From contig NZ_PZJW01000019.1 in the NCBI RefSeq assembly GCF_003206615.1, positions 1 to 45,175 on the forward strand: a stretch of DNA of 45,175 bases. Reading direction: 5' to 3'. Both the position numbers and the translations under genes were made by a program. Below the pieces are notes generated by a model. That model was not told the origin of the DNA and ran no database searches. It saw nothing but the letters and a program-made list of their open reading frames with translations. This DNA is from Salinicola acroporae. Its GTDB lineage: Bacteria; Pseudomonadota; Gammaproteobacteria; Pseudomonadales; Halomonadaceae. Shown piece by piece: positions 1-7,594 of this stretch; the stretch's first letter is position 1, and each line of letters begins with the position of its first letter.

Positions 1-1
1 T

Positions 2-466
2 TGCTGGGTAAGATCACCATTGACAGACAATATTAAAGACCCTGACGGCTATCGCTTCCATGATGTGCTGCATCTTGCTCATGCGGCAATTCTTCATTGG
101 TCACCTACTTTTAGGGCTTTGATCAAGCAAAAAAGAAAAAGTGACCGTATGTTTGATGAAGCCCAGGATGGCGGTAGGGCCATTGTTGTTGAAGAAGGTT
201 TAACAGCATGGCTCTATTCTTGTTCAAAAAGGTTAGATTATTTCGAAGGGCATGATGGCATTTCTTATGATATACTTAAAACCATCCAGAGGTTTGTTCA
301 AGGCTATGAGGTGGAGAAATGCCCATTAAAGCTATGGGAAGATGCCATTCTTCAAGGTTATGCTGTTTTTAGAAAAGTTAGAGAAAATGATGGTGGTATT
401 GTGATAGGTGACAGAGAGAAAAGAACTCTCCTGTACCGCTCTTTTGGAGATGCTTGTGAGCGCTGA
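2..466 (+). CDS. MazG-like nucleotide pyrophosphohydrolase family protein, C-terminal part (5' end outside window)
   Basis: The reading frame is open to the left edge of the window, so this is the 3' part of a longer gene; the TTG at 20 is probably internal. The visible part has the motif DGYRFHDVLHLAHAA followed by an ILHWSP stretch and a VVEEGLTAWLYS helix. I associate this with a MazG-like family found in accessory islands. MazG-type enzymes hydrolyse NTPs to NMP plus pyrophosphate, but the catalytic N-terminal helices are not visible, so activity cannot be judged. The 3' end overlaps the next gene, and the pair looks translationally coupled. Base composition is AT-rich compared with the genes right of 1620, which fits island origin. 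The family assignment is from recollection of related sequences, hence moderate confidence. Confidence 0.5.
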   Translation, partial: CWVRSPLTDNIKDPDGYRFHDVLHLAHAAILHWSPTFRALIKQKRKSDRMFDEAQDGGRAIVVEEGLTAWLYSCSKRLDYFEGHDGISYDILKTIQRFVQGYEVEKCPLKLWEDAILQGYAVFRKVRENDGGIVIGDREKRTLLYRSFGDACER

Positions 467-1124
467 TAAGTTCGTTAAGGAATTATCCGGTTTATCATTT
501 GATAACACCTTTAATCCTTATGTGGAAAAGTGCGAAGTATATGATTATTTTGATGCGCCACAAAAACGCAGGAAGATGTTAAGAGGAATGTTGGAAGCTG
601 CTGATAAAGTAGAGGTTGATGCTATTTGGATTGGTAGAGATTTAGGTTATAGAGGTGGTAGGCGGACTGGCTTGGCACTTACTGATGATGTACATTTGTC
701 TCATCACGTTAACAGATGGTCGGTTGAATGTGATCGTCCTACCAAAGGGGATGCTATGCCGGAGAGAACTGCTTCTGTCATTTGGGGCGTTTTGGAGAAA
801 ATCACTTTACCTGTTTTTTTGTGGAATGTTTTCCCACTACACCCATTTGAGCCAGGGGCCAAATTCAGTAATCGAAACCATAACGCTAAAGAAAGGCAGG
901 CAGGAGAAGAGCTTCTATCAATGCTCATTGATAATCTGAGGCCGAAAAGGTTAATTGCAGTTGGAAATGATGCTTCGAGTGCTGCTAATAAGTTTCGAAA
1001 TACTTGTGAGGTTTTTAAAGTTCGCCATCCAAGCTATGGTGGGAAGAATGTGTTTTTAAATCAAGTTGAGTCTCTATATGGAATTGATGTCCTTGCGTCA
1101 CCTAATATGAAGTTGTTTGGTTAG
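450..1124 (+). CDS. Uracil-DNA glycosylase-like protein
   Basis: About 224 residues from the ATG at 450, which overlaps the upstream gene by 17 bases; a GTG at 408 would add 14 residues and is the alternative start. Features of the UDG superfamily fold are visible: a glycine-rich loop IGRDLGYRGGRRTG near residue 55, a WNVFPLHPFEPG block in the middle, an AVGNDASSAA strand-helix, and a late VRHPSYGG motif resembling the HPS loop that grips the DNA minor groove. Members excise uracil or related bases from DNA; the exact substrate is not predictable. Pairing with a MazG-like gene suggests a nucleotide-pool or DNA-quality function carried on mobile islands (inference). AT-rich composition, unlike the backbone to the right. 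Confidence 0.6.
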   Translation: MLVSADKFVKELSGLSFDNTFNPYVEKCEVYDYFDAPQKRRKMLRGMLEAADKVEVDAIWIGRDLGYRGGRRTGLALTDDVHLSHHVNRWSVECDRPTKGDAMPERTASVIWGVLEKITLPVFLWNVFPLHPFEPGAKFSNRNHNAKERQAGEELLSMLIDNLRPKRLIAVGNDASSAANKFRNTCEVFKVRHPSYGGKNVFLNQVESLYGIDVLASPNMKLFG

Positions 1125-1436
1125 CGCTTGGCTGATTAGTGCTAGATTGTATAGTGATTGTATTCGCCTAACACATGCCCCCGTGGGCTCCCTATAGTTA
1201 AGCAGTGTTTTCTGCCGTTTCCCTACAGTCCACGGGGAGCGCTATGCCAACTCGCTTTCAGTGGTCAACTGTCAGGTAAATACCATCACATCTCAATCAG
1301 TACATTATCGGTACACACACCAGCTTCGTGTGCTATCCTTAACTTCCGCTAAGTTACTGATTACAAAGAACTGTACCTTACGCTAGATTTCGGTCAGTTT
1401 TCCTTTTGTGTCAGTAACTTATTGTTTTAAAAGCAA

Positions 1437-1482
1437 ACTCATAATCCCTTGGTCGTAGGTTCAAGTCCTACTGGGCCCACCA
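1437..1482 (+). repeat. 3' half of a tRNA gene (CAT anticodon), probable island attachment site
   Basis: The stretch reads as a tRNA from the anticodon loop (CTCATAA, anticodon CAT) through the variable loop, a perfect T-arm (GTAGG / CCTAC around TTCAAGT) and a TGGGCCC acceptor strand to ACCA. The 5' half is missing: the bases before 1437 do not pair with the TCCCT anticodon stem strand. The sequence is closest to tRNA-Ile2 (CAT, lysidine type) with elongator tRNA-Met as the alternative. Tyrosine integrases commonly leave exactly such a 3'-half copy as the distal att site, so this is read as the boundary between the island (left) and backbone (right). The rest of 1125-1619 shows no gene; an inverted repeat (CCCCGTGG at 1179-1186, CCACGGGG at 1230-1237) could be a stem-loop. 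Confidence 0.75.
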
Positions 1483-1619
1483 TATTCGAAGTCTTCTCCG
1501 TCATAACGAGTCCTTTGACCAAAGACTGCCGGATTAATGTTAGCCGCTCGACATGACGCCGAACCTGTCGAAAACTTAGGTTGTGACCTCAACAAAGAGA
1601 TGAGGGGGGATACCCACCA

Positions 1620-2228
1620 TCAATTCGCATCCAATTGCGCCTTCAGTCCCGCAACGGCGGTGCGTGCCACATCGAGTAACCGGGACTCGTCCATCCCTTC
1701 CCGCGCACTGGCTGAGAGCCCGGACATCGTGCTGTCCATGAAGTCGGTCACCGCGGATGCGCGCTCCGGATGGGTGCGGGCGACGAACTCGCGAATTCGG
1801 TCGCGGCGCTGATTGGCCATCCGGCGTGCGTGAATGACGCTGTCATCTCCGTCAGGGCCTCGCGCGGCCTCGAGTACAAGGCAACCCCGCCGCTGCGGAT
1901 CTCGCGCATAGGTTCGTGCGGCGCTCTCCAGCAATTCCGCCAGTGCGTCGACCGGCGCCCGACCGGGCAGCAGAATCTCGTCCAGCGCGAGGGCCGCTTG
2001 CGCGTAGCGCTCGATGACCTGTTCGAAAAACTCGGACTTGCTACCAAACGCCTTGTAGAAACTGGGCGGTTTCACTCCCAGTGCGTCGGTCAGTGCTGCC
2101 AATCCCACCGCCTCGTAGCTACTGGCATGAAATAACCGCTGGCCCGTATCCAGTGCGGTTTCCATGTCGAAGGCACGGGGTCGGCCTCGAGGCCTCGGCG
2201 TTGATTTGGTATTTTCTTTAGTGGTCAC
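1620..2228 (-). CDS. TetR/AcrR family transcriptional regulator
   Basis: A 202-residue repressor-type protein. After a basic start (RPRGRPRAFD) it has the TetR helix-turn-helix: FHASSYEAVGLAALTDALGV followed by KPPSFYKAFGSKSEFF. The rest is a helical ligand-binding and dimerisation domain with a CLVLEAARG segment typical of a TetR subgroup. The GTG at 2228 is chosen because AAGGG lies 8 bases upstream on the coding strand; the longer frame to a TTG at 2282 would swallow two operator-like palindromes. It is divergent from the SDR gene at 2305, and the usual arrangement is that the regulator represses itself and the divergent enzyme gene (inference). The ligand is unknown. Confidence 0.85.
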   Translation of the reverse strand: MTTKENTKSTPRPRGRPRAFDMETALDTGQRLFHASSYEAVGLAALTDALGVKPPSFYKAFGSKSEFFEQVIERYAQAALALDEILLPGRAPVDALAELLESAARTYARDPQRRGCLVLEAARGPDGDDSVIHARRMANQRRDRIREFVARTHPERASAVTDFMDSTMSGLSASAREGMDESRLLDVARTAVAGLKAQLDAN

Positions 2229-2278
2229 TACAAAAACCCTTGCGCAGGCGTCTGGCCTAATTCTATAGTGATCGCTAT
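2219..2278. promoter_or_regulatory. Paired palindromic operators for the divergent TetR regulator
   Basis: Two related near-palindromes lie between the divergent genes: TAGTGGTCACTA at 2219-2230 and ATAGTGATCGCTAT at 2265-2278, both built on outward TAGTG half-sites, with centres about 47 bases apart. The spacing and symmetry fit dimeric TetR binding. The first overlaps the regulator start codon, the second sits just upstream of the SDR gene. Confidence 0.6.
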
Positions 2279-2304
2279 CCAATTTGCTACCCGAGGTGCC
2301 CTAC

Positions 2305-3015
2305 ATGGATTTCATGGACAAGCGTGTATTGGTCGTTGGGGGAAGCCGTGGCATTGGCGCCGCCATCGTGGCTCTCTTTGCCGATAGCGGGGCGCGGGTG
2401 AGTTTTACCTACTCCGGATCGCGAGAAGCGGCGCAAAGCCTCGCGACGAAGACCGGGGCGACAGCAGTCCAGACCGATGCGGCCGACCGCGACGCGATGA
2501 TGGCGACCGTGCGTGAGGCGGGGCCTCTGGACATCATGGTATTCAACGCCGGTGTACTGGTAGCGGGTGATCCGCTGACGCTGGATCCGGATGCGGTCGA
2601 TCATCTGATCGACGTCAATGTGCGAGCGCCGTACCACTCATCAGTGGAGGCTGCCCGGAGCATGAAGGAAGGTGGGCGCATCATCGTGATCGGGTCGGTC
2701 AACGGCGATCGGATGCCGTTTCCGGGCCTTGCCGCCTATGCGCTGAGCAAGTCGGCGCTGCAGGGTATGGCACGCGGGCTAGCCCGGGATCTTGGGCCGC
2801 GCGGCATCACGATCAATATCGTGCAGCCGGGGCCAACGGATACCGACATGAATCCCGCCGACGGCGAACTTGCCGAGCAGATGCACAGCGTCATGGCGAT
2901 TAAGCGTCACGGCACCGCCCAGGACGTGGCCCATCTGACCGCCTATCTGGCCGGACCACACGCGCGCGGCATTACCGGTGCCATGCACACGATCGATGGC
3001 GGCTTCGGCGCTTGA
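2305..3015 (+). CDS. SDR family NAD(P)-dependent oxidoreductase
   Basis: A 236-residue classical short-chain dehydrogenase. Visible: the GGSRGIG cofactor loop at residues 12-18, NAG at 81-83, Asn105, Ser131, and the YxxxK pair Tyr145/Lys149 (AYALSKS), then a QPGPTDTDMN loop and an IDGG end typical of the FabG-like group. The arginine after GGS suggests NADP(H) preference (family knowledge). ATG at 2305 is chosen because GAGG lies 8 bases upstream; a TTG at 2284 would add seven residues. It is divergent from a TetR gene with operators between, so expression is probably inducible by an unknown, perhaps substrate-like, compound. The substrate cannot be predicted. Confidence 0.88.
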   Translation: MDFMDKRVLVVGGSRGIGAAIVALFADSGARVSFTYSGSREAAQSLATKTGATAVQTDAADRDAMMATVREAGPLDIMVFNAGVLVAGDPLTLDPDAVDHLIDVNVRAPYHSSVEAARSMKEGGRIIVIGSVNGDRMPFPGLAAYALSKSALQGMARGLARDLGPRGITINIVQPGPTDTDMNPADGELAEQMHSVMAIKRHGTAQDVAHLTAYLAGPHARGITGAMHTIDGGFGA

Positions 3016-3242
3016 GCCGTGAATGATCGGCAAGGAGAGTCTGCATGACAGCTACGTAAAGAGAGACAGCCGTCACGGTCTATGTCACGTCCGCCGCGGA
3101 CATTCTTGGCTGCCTGGCGAACGCATGAGCTTGGTCGGCCATACCTATCAGTCCGGCCCCATCTCGGGGGCCGGGCGACCGTAACGCCAGCCGCTATGAA
3201 CGGACTGCACAGATTTTTGCATAAGACATCGAGGAGAGCGTC

Positions 3243-3299
3243 ATGAACAAGACTTGGCTCATTACCGGCTGCTCAAGCGGTCTCGGTAAACATCAATAG
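3243..3299 (+). pseudogene. Truncated start of a second SDR gene (fossil)
   Basis: After a good ribosome site (GAGGAGAG) an ATG opens a frame encoding MNKTWLITGCSSGLGKHQ and then a TAG. This is the conserved beginning of an SDR enzyme (WLITGCSSGLG cofactor loop) cut off after about 16 codons; nothing SDR-like follows. It sits just upstream of the oxidoreductase at 3341, so a deletion probably removed the body of the gene. No other gene is seen in 3016-3340. Confidence 0.7.
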
Positions 3300-3340
3300 A
3301 AGGCTGGTGCCGAAAACCTTCAGACAACAGGAGTAGCGCA

Positions 3341-4195
3341 ATGGATATTGGCGTTATTGGATTGGGGGCGATGGGGCGCGCCATGGCGAGCAATCTCGTT
3401 GCGGCTGGGCACACGGTCAAGGCCTGGAACCGCTCCGGTGGCGAGCTCGACGGCGTGACCATGGTGGCTTCGCCACAGGAGGCGTTCCAGAGTGACGCGG
3501 TGCTGACCATGCTCCCCGACGATGCGGCGATTCGGGAGGCGCTGCTGGAAGCCGGTGTCCTGGAAAATGCTGCAGCAGGCACGGTACATATCGTGGCCTC
3601 GACCATCTCGCTGGCGTTCTCGCACGAGCTGGTGGCCCTGCATGCCAACGCCGGGGTGGATTACGTCGCGGCGCCGGTGTTGGGCAGGCCGGATGTCGCT
3701 GCCAAGGGTGAACTCAACATCCTCGCAGGGGGAAGCGTCGCGGCGGTTGATCGGGTACAACCGGTGTTCGAGGCCATTGGCAAGCAGGTATGGCTCATGG
3801 GCGACCGGCCGCTCGCTGCCAATGCGGCCAAGATCGCTTGCAACATGATGATTGCCATGGCGATCGAGGCAATGGCGGAAGCGGTCTCGCTGACCGAGGG
3901 CAACGGTGTGCAGCGTGATCGTTTCTTCGAATTGATCCTTGGCACGTTGTTCGGCAGTCGCTCCTACCAGGTCTACTCGGCCAACATCTCTGCGGGTAAC
4001 TACGAACCGGGATTCAAGGCGACTTTGGGGCTCAAGGATCTGCGCCTGGCTACTGAGGCCGCCGAGGAAACCGGAGGTTCGCTACCGATGCTGGCGGCGG
4101 TCTATCAAAGAATGGCCGAAACGGTCGATTCGGGTCTCGGTGAGCGCGACTGGTCGGTGGTGGCGGACTACACGATCCGGTGGCCGAAGGGCTAG
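3341..4195 (+). CDS. NAD(P)-dependent oxidoreductase, 3-hydroxyisobutyrate dehydrogenase family
   Basis: 284 residues, full length for the beta-hydroxyacid dehydrogenase family. The N-terminal Rossmann domain opens with MDIGVIGLGAMGRAMA (GxGxxG at 7-12) followed by an arginine-bearing second strand (AWNRS), which favours NADP(H). The helical C-terminal domain has the catalytic lysine context AAKIACNMM (Lys164, Asn168). The substrate-side motif of true 3-hydroxyisobutyrate dehydrogenases is changed here to STISLAFSHELV, so the substrate is open; NDMA-type or imine-reductase-like members are possible. AGGAG lies 8 bases before the ATG. It may share the regulation of the upstream TetR/SDR locus, but a 325-base gap with a gene fossil separates them. 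Confidence 0.87.
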   Translation: MDIGVIGLGAMGRAMASNLVAAGHTVKAWNRSGGELDGVTMVASPQEAFQSDAVLTMLPDDAAIREALLEAGVLENAAAGTVHIVASTISLAFSHELVALHANAGVDYVAAPVLGRPDVAAKGELNILAGGSVAAVDRVQPVFEAIGKQVWLMGDRPLAANAAKIACNMMIAMAIEAMAEAVSLTEGNGVQRDRFFELILGTLFGSRSYQVYSANISAGNYEPGFKATLGLKDLRLATEAAEETGGSLPMLAAVYQRMAETVDSGLGERDWSVVADYTIRWPKG

Positions 4196-4984
4196 AGTTA
4201 ACAAGTAACCATACCGTTGATGAAGCAACCCCCCGGAACGACGTTTGATCCAGGGTTGCTGCCCTTATAGCAGAGTTCGTGATCCATGGAGTGGCTATTG
4301 GGCATTGTGGACAGGTAAGTACGCGACTGGAGTGGTCGCTTACCTTGCCGATTCCGAAGTGGAATGCATCACTGGTGCCGAATAAAAGGTCGAGGAGCAT
4401 GAGCGACTTTCGCCGTTAATGTATCTTGGCTTGATAATAATGTGTGATGCAGGATCCTCGTCGCTTTACTGACCGTGTATCTCGGAATTCGCACCTCTCG
4501 GAAAAGTGCTTTTTGCCAGTGATTGTCCGCAGTGGCTGTCCGGCGCGAGAGGGAAGCGGATGGTAAAAATAACCCGGCTATGGGAAAGAGTCAGCGGAGA
4601 CCGTTTTGCCATACCGGGTCGAAGCGGCCGCAGGGATGCTAGCCAGAACAGTAAATTTCGGCGGAGTTGCCCTTGCAGTGCTTTTATCGAAAAGCGCTGA
4701 ACGTGTAATTTTTCAGGTCGATTTTTCCCGTTTATTTGTTGCCGATTGTAATGTGCTCCCCCAGCTTTAGAATCATTAATTTAACTTGGGTTCGAGGCGT
4801 CGACAGAGCGTCGAGCGCTTTATGGTGAGGTGGCAAGATTCAGTCATCCTTGTCGCAGGCGTTATCTATCAATGAGGGCTTTTAGGGTGAAAACGGCATG
4901 GCACTCGCTGATTCAATGATTTCCACCTTAAGTATGGAAACATTTTGAAACAAAAAGGTTCGACGTTCTTGATAGGGATCAATT

Positions 4985-5150
4985 CATCTAATGGCTGAAG
5001 GGTTCACAGTGTGTAGAGGCAGGGAAGCCTGACTGTACAAGGATGATGTCGCAGGACGCGTGGGCAGGGACTGCCGTCGGTAGCAGCCATGGATGGCTTC
5101 AGGGACGAGCAGCGCTAGGGGGAGCCGGTTTGCCGGCTCCCCACTTTATT
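4985..5150 (+). ncRNA. Candidate CsrB/RsmZ-type regulatory RNA (A)
   Basis: This gene-free stretch has repeated GGA motifs displayed in small hairpin loops: AGGC-AGGGAA-GCCT (5017-5030), CGC-AGGAC-GCG around 5050, GGCA-GGGAC-TGCC (5063-5075) and AGCC-ATGGAT-GGCT (5085-5098), with further AGGA and AGGGA copies at about 5040 and 5101. It ends in a strong intrinsic terminator. This is the architecture of RNAs that sequester CsrA/RsmA. The 5' end is estimated from a weak promoter (TTGAAA at 4945 and a GATAGG region near 4971). No GacA upstream box was recognised. The rest of 4196-4980 shows nothing I can support. Confidence 0.6.
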
Positions 5151-5154
5151 TTAT
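5119..5154 (+). terminator. Rho-independent terminator of candidate RNA A
   Basis: Perfect 10-base-pair stem (GGGGAGCCGG / CCGGCTCCCC) with a four-base loop at 5119-5142, followed by ACTTTATTTTAT. No protein gene ends here, which supports an RNA gene upstream. Confidence 0.85.
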
Positions 5155-5320
5155 GGAAGATTCTCCCCTTTCATTATCCGGGGCATTGCGGACGCTGGCG
5201 CCATGGGGCAACGTGATCGTTCCAGCGTGATTTCAGCCGCGTATCGTTCGAGAGCGGGATCGTTTCTCTACTGCGGCCGGCAGCGATGCCTGGAGGGAAG
5301 AGGTTGCGAGCATCGATATA

Positions 5321-5956
5321 ATGGATTGGATCTCCCAAAACAGCTCGGCCATTACGGCATTGACGAGTGTGTGTACGCTCTTCGTCTGGCTATTCTATGC
5401 GCAACTGCTGTACCTGAATTTTAGACGCCAACGTCAACCCAAGATCATCATCAATCGCGGGTTCGGCCGCACGCTGCAGGCCCGTTGCGTCATCAGCAAC
5501 ATGAGCCCCGAGCCGATCTTCATCGAGCACATCATCGCGATCCTTCATTCGGACCGGGAGGCGATCTCCAAGGACCTGATCGATTTCGAGGCGTCGCCTG
5601 ACGAGCAGGGCGAGGCCGGGCGCTTGATCGAAACGACCCGGCAGGGGCCGATGCTCTCGGGTAGCTACAATCATATCGGCACCTTTCATGACATCGTCGG
5701 CCGGGTGCTTCGTGCCAACGGCCTTCCCTCCGATGACTTTCAGTCAACCGATGGGCGCACGCTCCAGTCGATAGAGCTGCGGGTCATCGCCGTTTACGGC
5801 AGCGAGGATTCGCCCGTGGGGGCCGCCAGAACGTTCTCGCTGACCATGGGCGAGTCCGGCGAAGCGCTGGTGCCGACGCGGCTCGTCACTCGACGATATG
5901 CGTCGCGCCTGAGGCGTCACCGGGTACGTCAGTGGATCCGCGAACTGGACGACTAG
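5321..5956 (+). CDS. Hypothetical membrane-anchored protein
   Basis: 211 residues. An N-terminal hydrophobic segment (residues about 9-32, SAITALTSVCTLFVWLFYAQLLYL) is followed by basic residues (RRQRQPK), giving one membrane anchor with the remainder probably cytoplasmic. The soluble part begins with a beta-rich stretch (IIINRGFGRTLQARCVISNMSPEPIFIEHI) and ends in an arginine-rich tail. I do not recognise a family. The start is the ATG at 5321; the ribosome site is weak. It stands alone between candidate regulatory RNAs, and whether they are functionally linked is unknown. GC-rich like the backbone. Confidence 0.65.
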   Translation: MDWISQNSSAITALTSVCTLFVWLFYAQLLYLNFRRQRQPKIIINRGFGRTLQARCVISNMSPEPIFIEHIIAILHSDREAISKDLIDFEASPDEQGEAGRLIETTRQGPMLSGSYNHIGTFHDIVGRVLRANGLPSDDFQSTDGRTLQSIELRVIAVYGSEDSPVGAARTFSLTMGESGEALVPTRLVTRRYASRLRRHRVRQWIRELDD

Positions 5957-6114
5957 ACGCCTCTCGTCTCGAGACATCTCTTTTTCCAGTAGCGCGCGAG
6001 TGGCTTGACTCCGGTCAAGCGCATGATTAATGGACCATTGTGAGTGGCCCGGGCCACATTGATAGCGCTCGCTTTCGCTATCCGCGTTGGCGTGATCGGG
6101 CTTTCTGCACCACA

Positions 6115-6255
6115 GTGAGCCTTGCGTCAGGGATGATGCGGGGTCCACATATCCAAACATGCCGCCAGGGACGCTAGGCAAGGAAGCCTCGGGAGGCTTG
6201 GTGTGGATGCGGCCGGCTGGCGACAGCCGGATTCTCGAGCATCGCATTTTATTTC
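6115..6255 (+). ncRNA. Possible third GGA-loop RNA (C)
   Basis: Hairpins with GGA in the loop: GCGTC-AGGGAT-GATGC (6124-6139) and AGGC-AAGGAA-GCCT (6176-6189), plus CAGGGAC at about 6167. A 7-base-pair stem with a GCGA loop (CCGGCTG / CAGCCGG, 6214-6231) follows, then a delayed T-rich stretch at about 6246. It could be a separate Rsm-type RNA or the 5' half of a longer CsrB-like RNA that includes RNA B. Boundaries are uncertain. Confidence 0.35.
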
Positions 6256-6294
6256 GCGTTAGATGATCTGGATCAACTTATTCACCGAATAACC

Positions 6295-6446
6295 CGTCTA
6301 CTGTGGGGGTCGGTACCAGGGAGGTACCGAATCAACGGAAGGAAACCGCAGGAAGCGGTTCTCACAGGGACGCACGGCAGGATGCCGTGGAGCTGATTGG
6401 CAAGGAACAGCAGCGTATCTGAGGCCTGTCACGACAGGGTCTCTTA
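6295..6446 (+). ncRNA. Candidate CsrB/RsmZ-type regulatory RNA (B)
   Basis: Three consecutive perfect hairpins each present a five-base GGA loop: CGGTACC-AGGGA-GGTACCG (6311-6329), AACCGC-AGGAA-GCGGTT (6344-6360) and CACGGC-AGGAT-GCCGTG (6373-6389). Unpaired AAGGA and CAGGGA copies lie at about 6340, 6365 and 6402. This matches the known optimal CsrA/RsmA target, AGGA or ANGGA in a hairpin loop, and is hard to explain by chance. A 9-base-pair stem with one bulge (6421-6443) followed by TTAT may be a weak terminator. The gap 5957-6493 holds no protein gene. Confidence 0.65.
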
Positions 6447-6493
6447 TCCGCTGTGCTGATTGCCTGAGCCGGATCGCCCATCGATCTTGCTCG

Positions 6494-7573
6494 CTATCCG
6501 AACCGATGACCGCCGGCTGAAGCCGCCGCCCGTCGCTCTTCTTCCAGCTTTAGAATCAGTTCTCCCGCCGGGAGGCTGTCGTCCCGCGCTTTGCCGATAC
6601 CAGCCCATTGTGCTCCGAAGCCCGTTTCGCCTCGTTCCTTGGCCGCGGCATTCAGCGCCTTTCCGAGATCGTAGGTACTCGGATAGGCCGGAATATCCTT
6701 GCAGTCCGCATCTTCGGCCCAAGCGGTAAACCGATTGACCAGGCAGCGGGCCGGGCGACCGGAAATCGCACGCGTCATCACGGTGCCCGCGCCGGAGACC
6801 AGGTGAGCCCGGTAAGCGTCGTCGGCCGCACTTTCCGGGCAGCGGATGAACGCCGTCCCCAGTTGCGCCGCTACCGCTCCCCAGGAGAGGGCGCGCTCGA
6901 TATCGGCGCCGTTCATCAAGCCCCCGGCCGCTATGATCGGCAAGGGGAGCTCCTGGGCGAGCTGGCGGGTCAGTGCCTGGGTCGCTCGCCGCTCGTCCGT
7001 GGCATCGGTGTCGAACACGCCGCGATGACCGCCCGCACCCCAACCCTGGGCGATGATCGCATCGAGCCCGCGTCCGGCGATCTGCCGGGCCTCGGCAAGG
7101 CACGTCGCGGTCGCCATCAGCCGGCAGCCCGCCAGGCGCAGCGCCTCGATCTGGTCGGGTCGGGGAAGGCCGAAATGGAAGCTGACCACGGCAGGGCGGG
7201 TCTCGAGCAGGACTTCGAGCATCGCGTCGCTCGCCTGGAAGGACGCATAGATCTCCCTCAACCGTGCCGGTGGGGTCGCGCCGAACGATTCGAACAGCGG
7301 ACGGGCGCGCTCGATCCAGCGCCGTTCGCGGTCGCTGTCAGGGAGCGCCGGCGCGTGGCAGAAGACGTTGGCGTTGAACGGCCGAGCGGTCAGCGCGCGG
7401 GTTTCCTGAATGGTCCTGCGCGCGATATCCGGCGTCGCCGCCCCCACTCCCAGCGCACCCAGTCCTCCGGCATTGGAGACCGCCGCCGCCATGGCCGGTG
7501 TCGAGACGCCCGCCATGGGTGCCTGGAAAATCGGGGCATCCAACCCCAGGTCATTGATGAATTCGCAGGTCAT
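6494..7573 (-). CDS. Nitronate monooxygenase (2-nitropropane dioxygenase family)
   Basis: 359 residues forming an FMN-dependent TIM barrel. Visible: the N-terminal APIFQAPMAGVSTPAMAAAVSNAGGLGALG phosphate-loop region, AQGWGAGGHRG in the middle (the conserved active-site histidine region), IAAGGLMNGADIERAL and GAVAAQLGTAFIRCPES, typical of class I nitronate monooxygenases. They oxidise alkyl nitronates (for example propionate 3-nitronate) to aldehydes and nitrite with O2. GGGAG lies upstream of the ATG. It is followed on the same strand, upstream in transcription, by the flavohaemoglobin gene only 21 bases away, so the two probably form an NsrR-controlled operon dealing with nitro compounds and nitrosative stress (inference). 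Confidence 0.88.
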   Translation of the reverse strand: MTCEFINDLGLDAPIFQAPMAGVSTPAMAAAVSNAGGLGALGVGAATPDIARRTIQETRALTARPFNANVFCHAPALPDSDRERRWIERARPLFESFGATPPARLREIYASFQASDAMLEVLLETRPAVVSFHFGLPRPDQIEALRLAGCRLMATATCLAEARQIAGRGLDAIIAQGWGAGGHRGVFDTDATDERRATQALTRQLAQELPLPIIAAGGLMNGADIERALSWGAVAAQLGTAFIRCPESAADDAYRAHLVSGAGTVMTRAISGRPARCLVNRFTAWAEDADCKDIPAYPSTYDLGKALNAAAKERGETGFGAQWAGIGKARDDSLPAGELILKLEEERRAAASAGGHRFG

Positions 7574-7594
7574 GGCGCTATCTCCCGGTGGGTG

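Noticed and set aside
4506-4700. 64-codon plus-strand frame in the 4196-4980 gap
   Set aside because: No ribosome site, no neighbours on the same transcript and no recognisable features.
6044-6057. 14-base palindrome GTGGCCCGGGCCAC as an operator
   Set aside because: GC-rich palindromes of this size are expected by chance and it has no placed promoter; left unassigned.
5744-6247. Minus-strand open frame of 167 codons
   Set aside because: Overlaps the membrane-protein gene and the GGA-loop RNA region, with no recognisable domain; the region is better explained by RNA structure.
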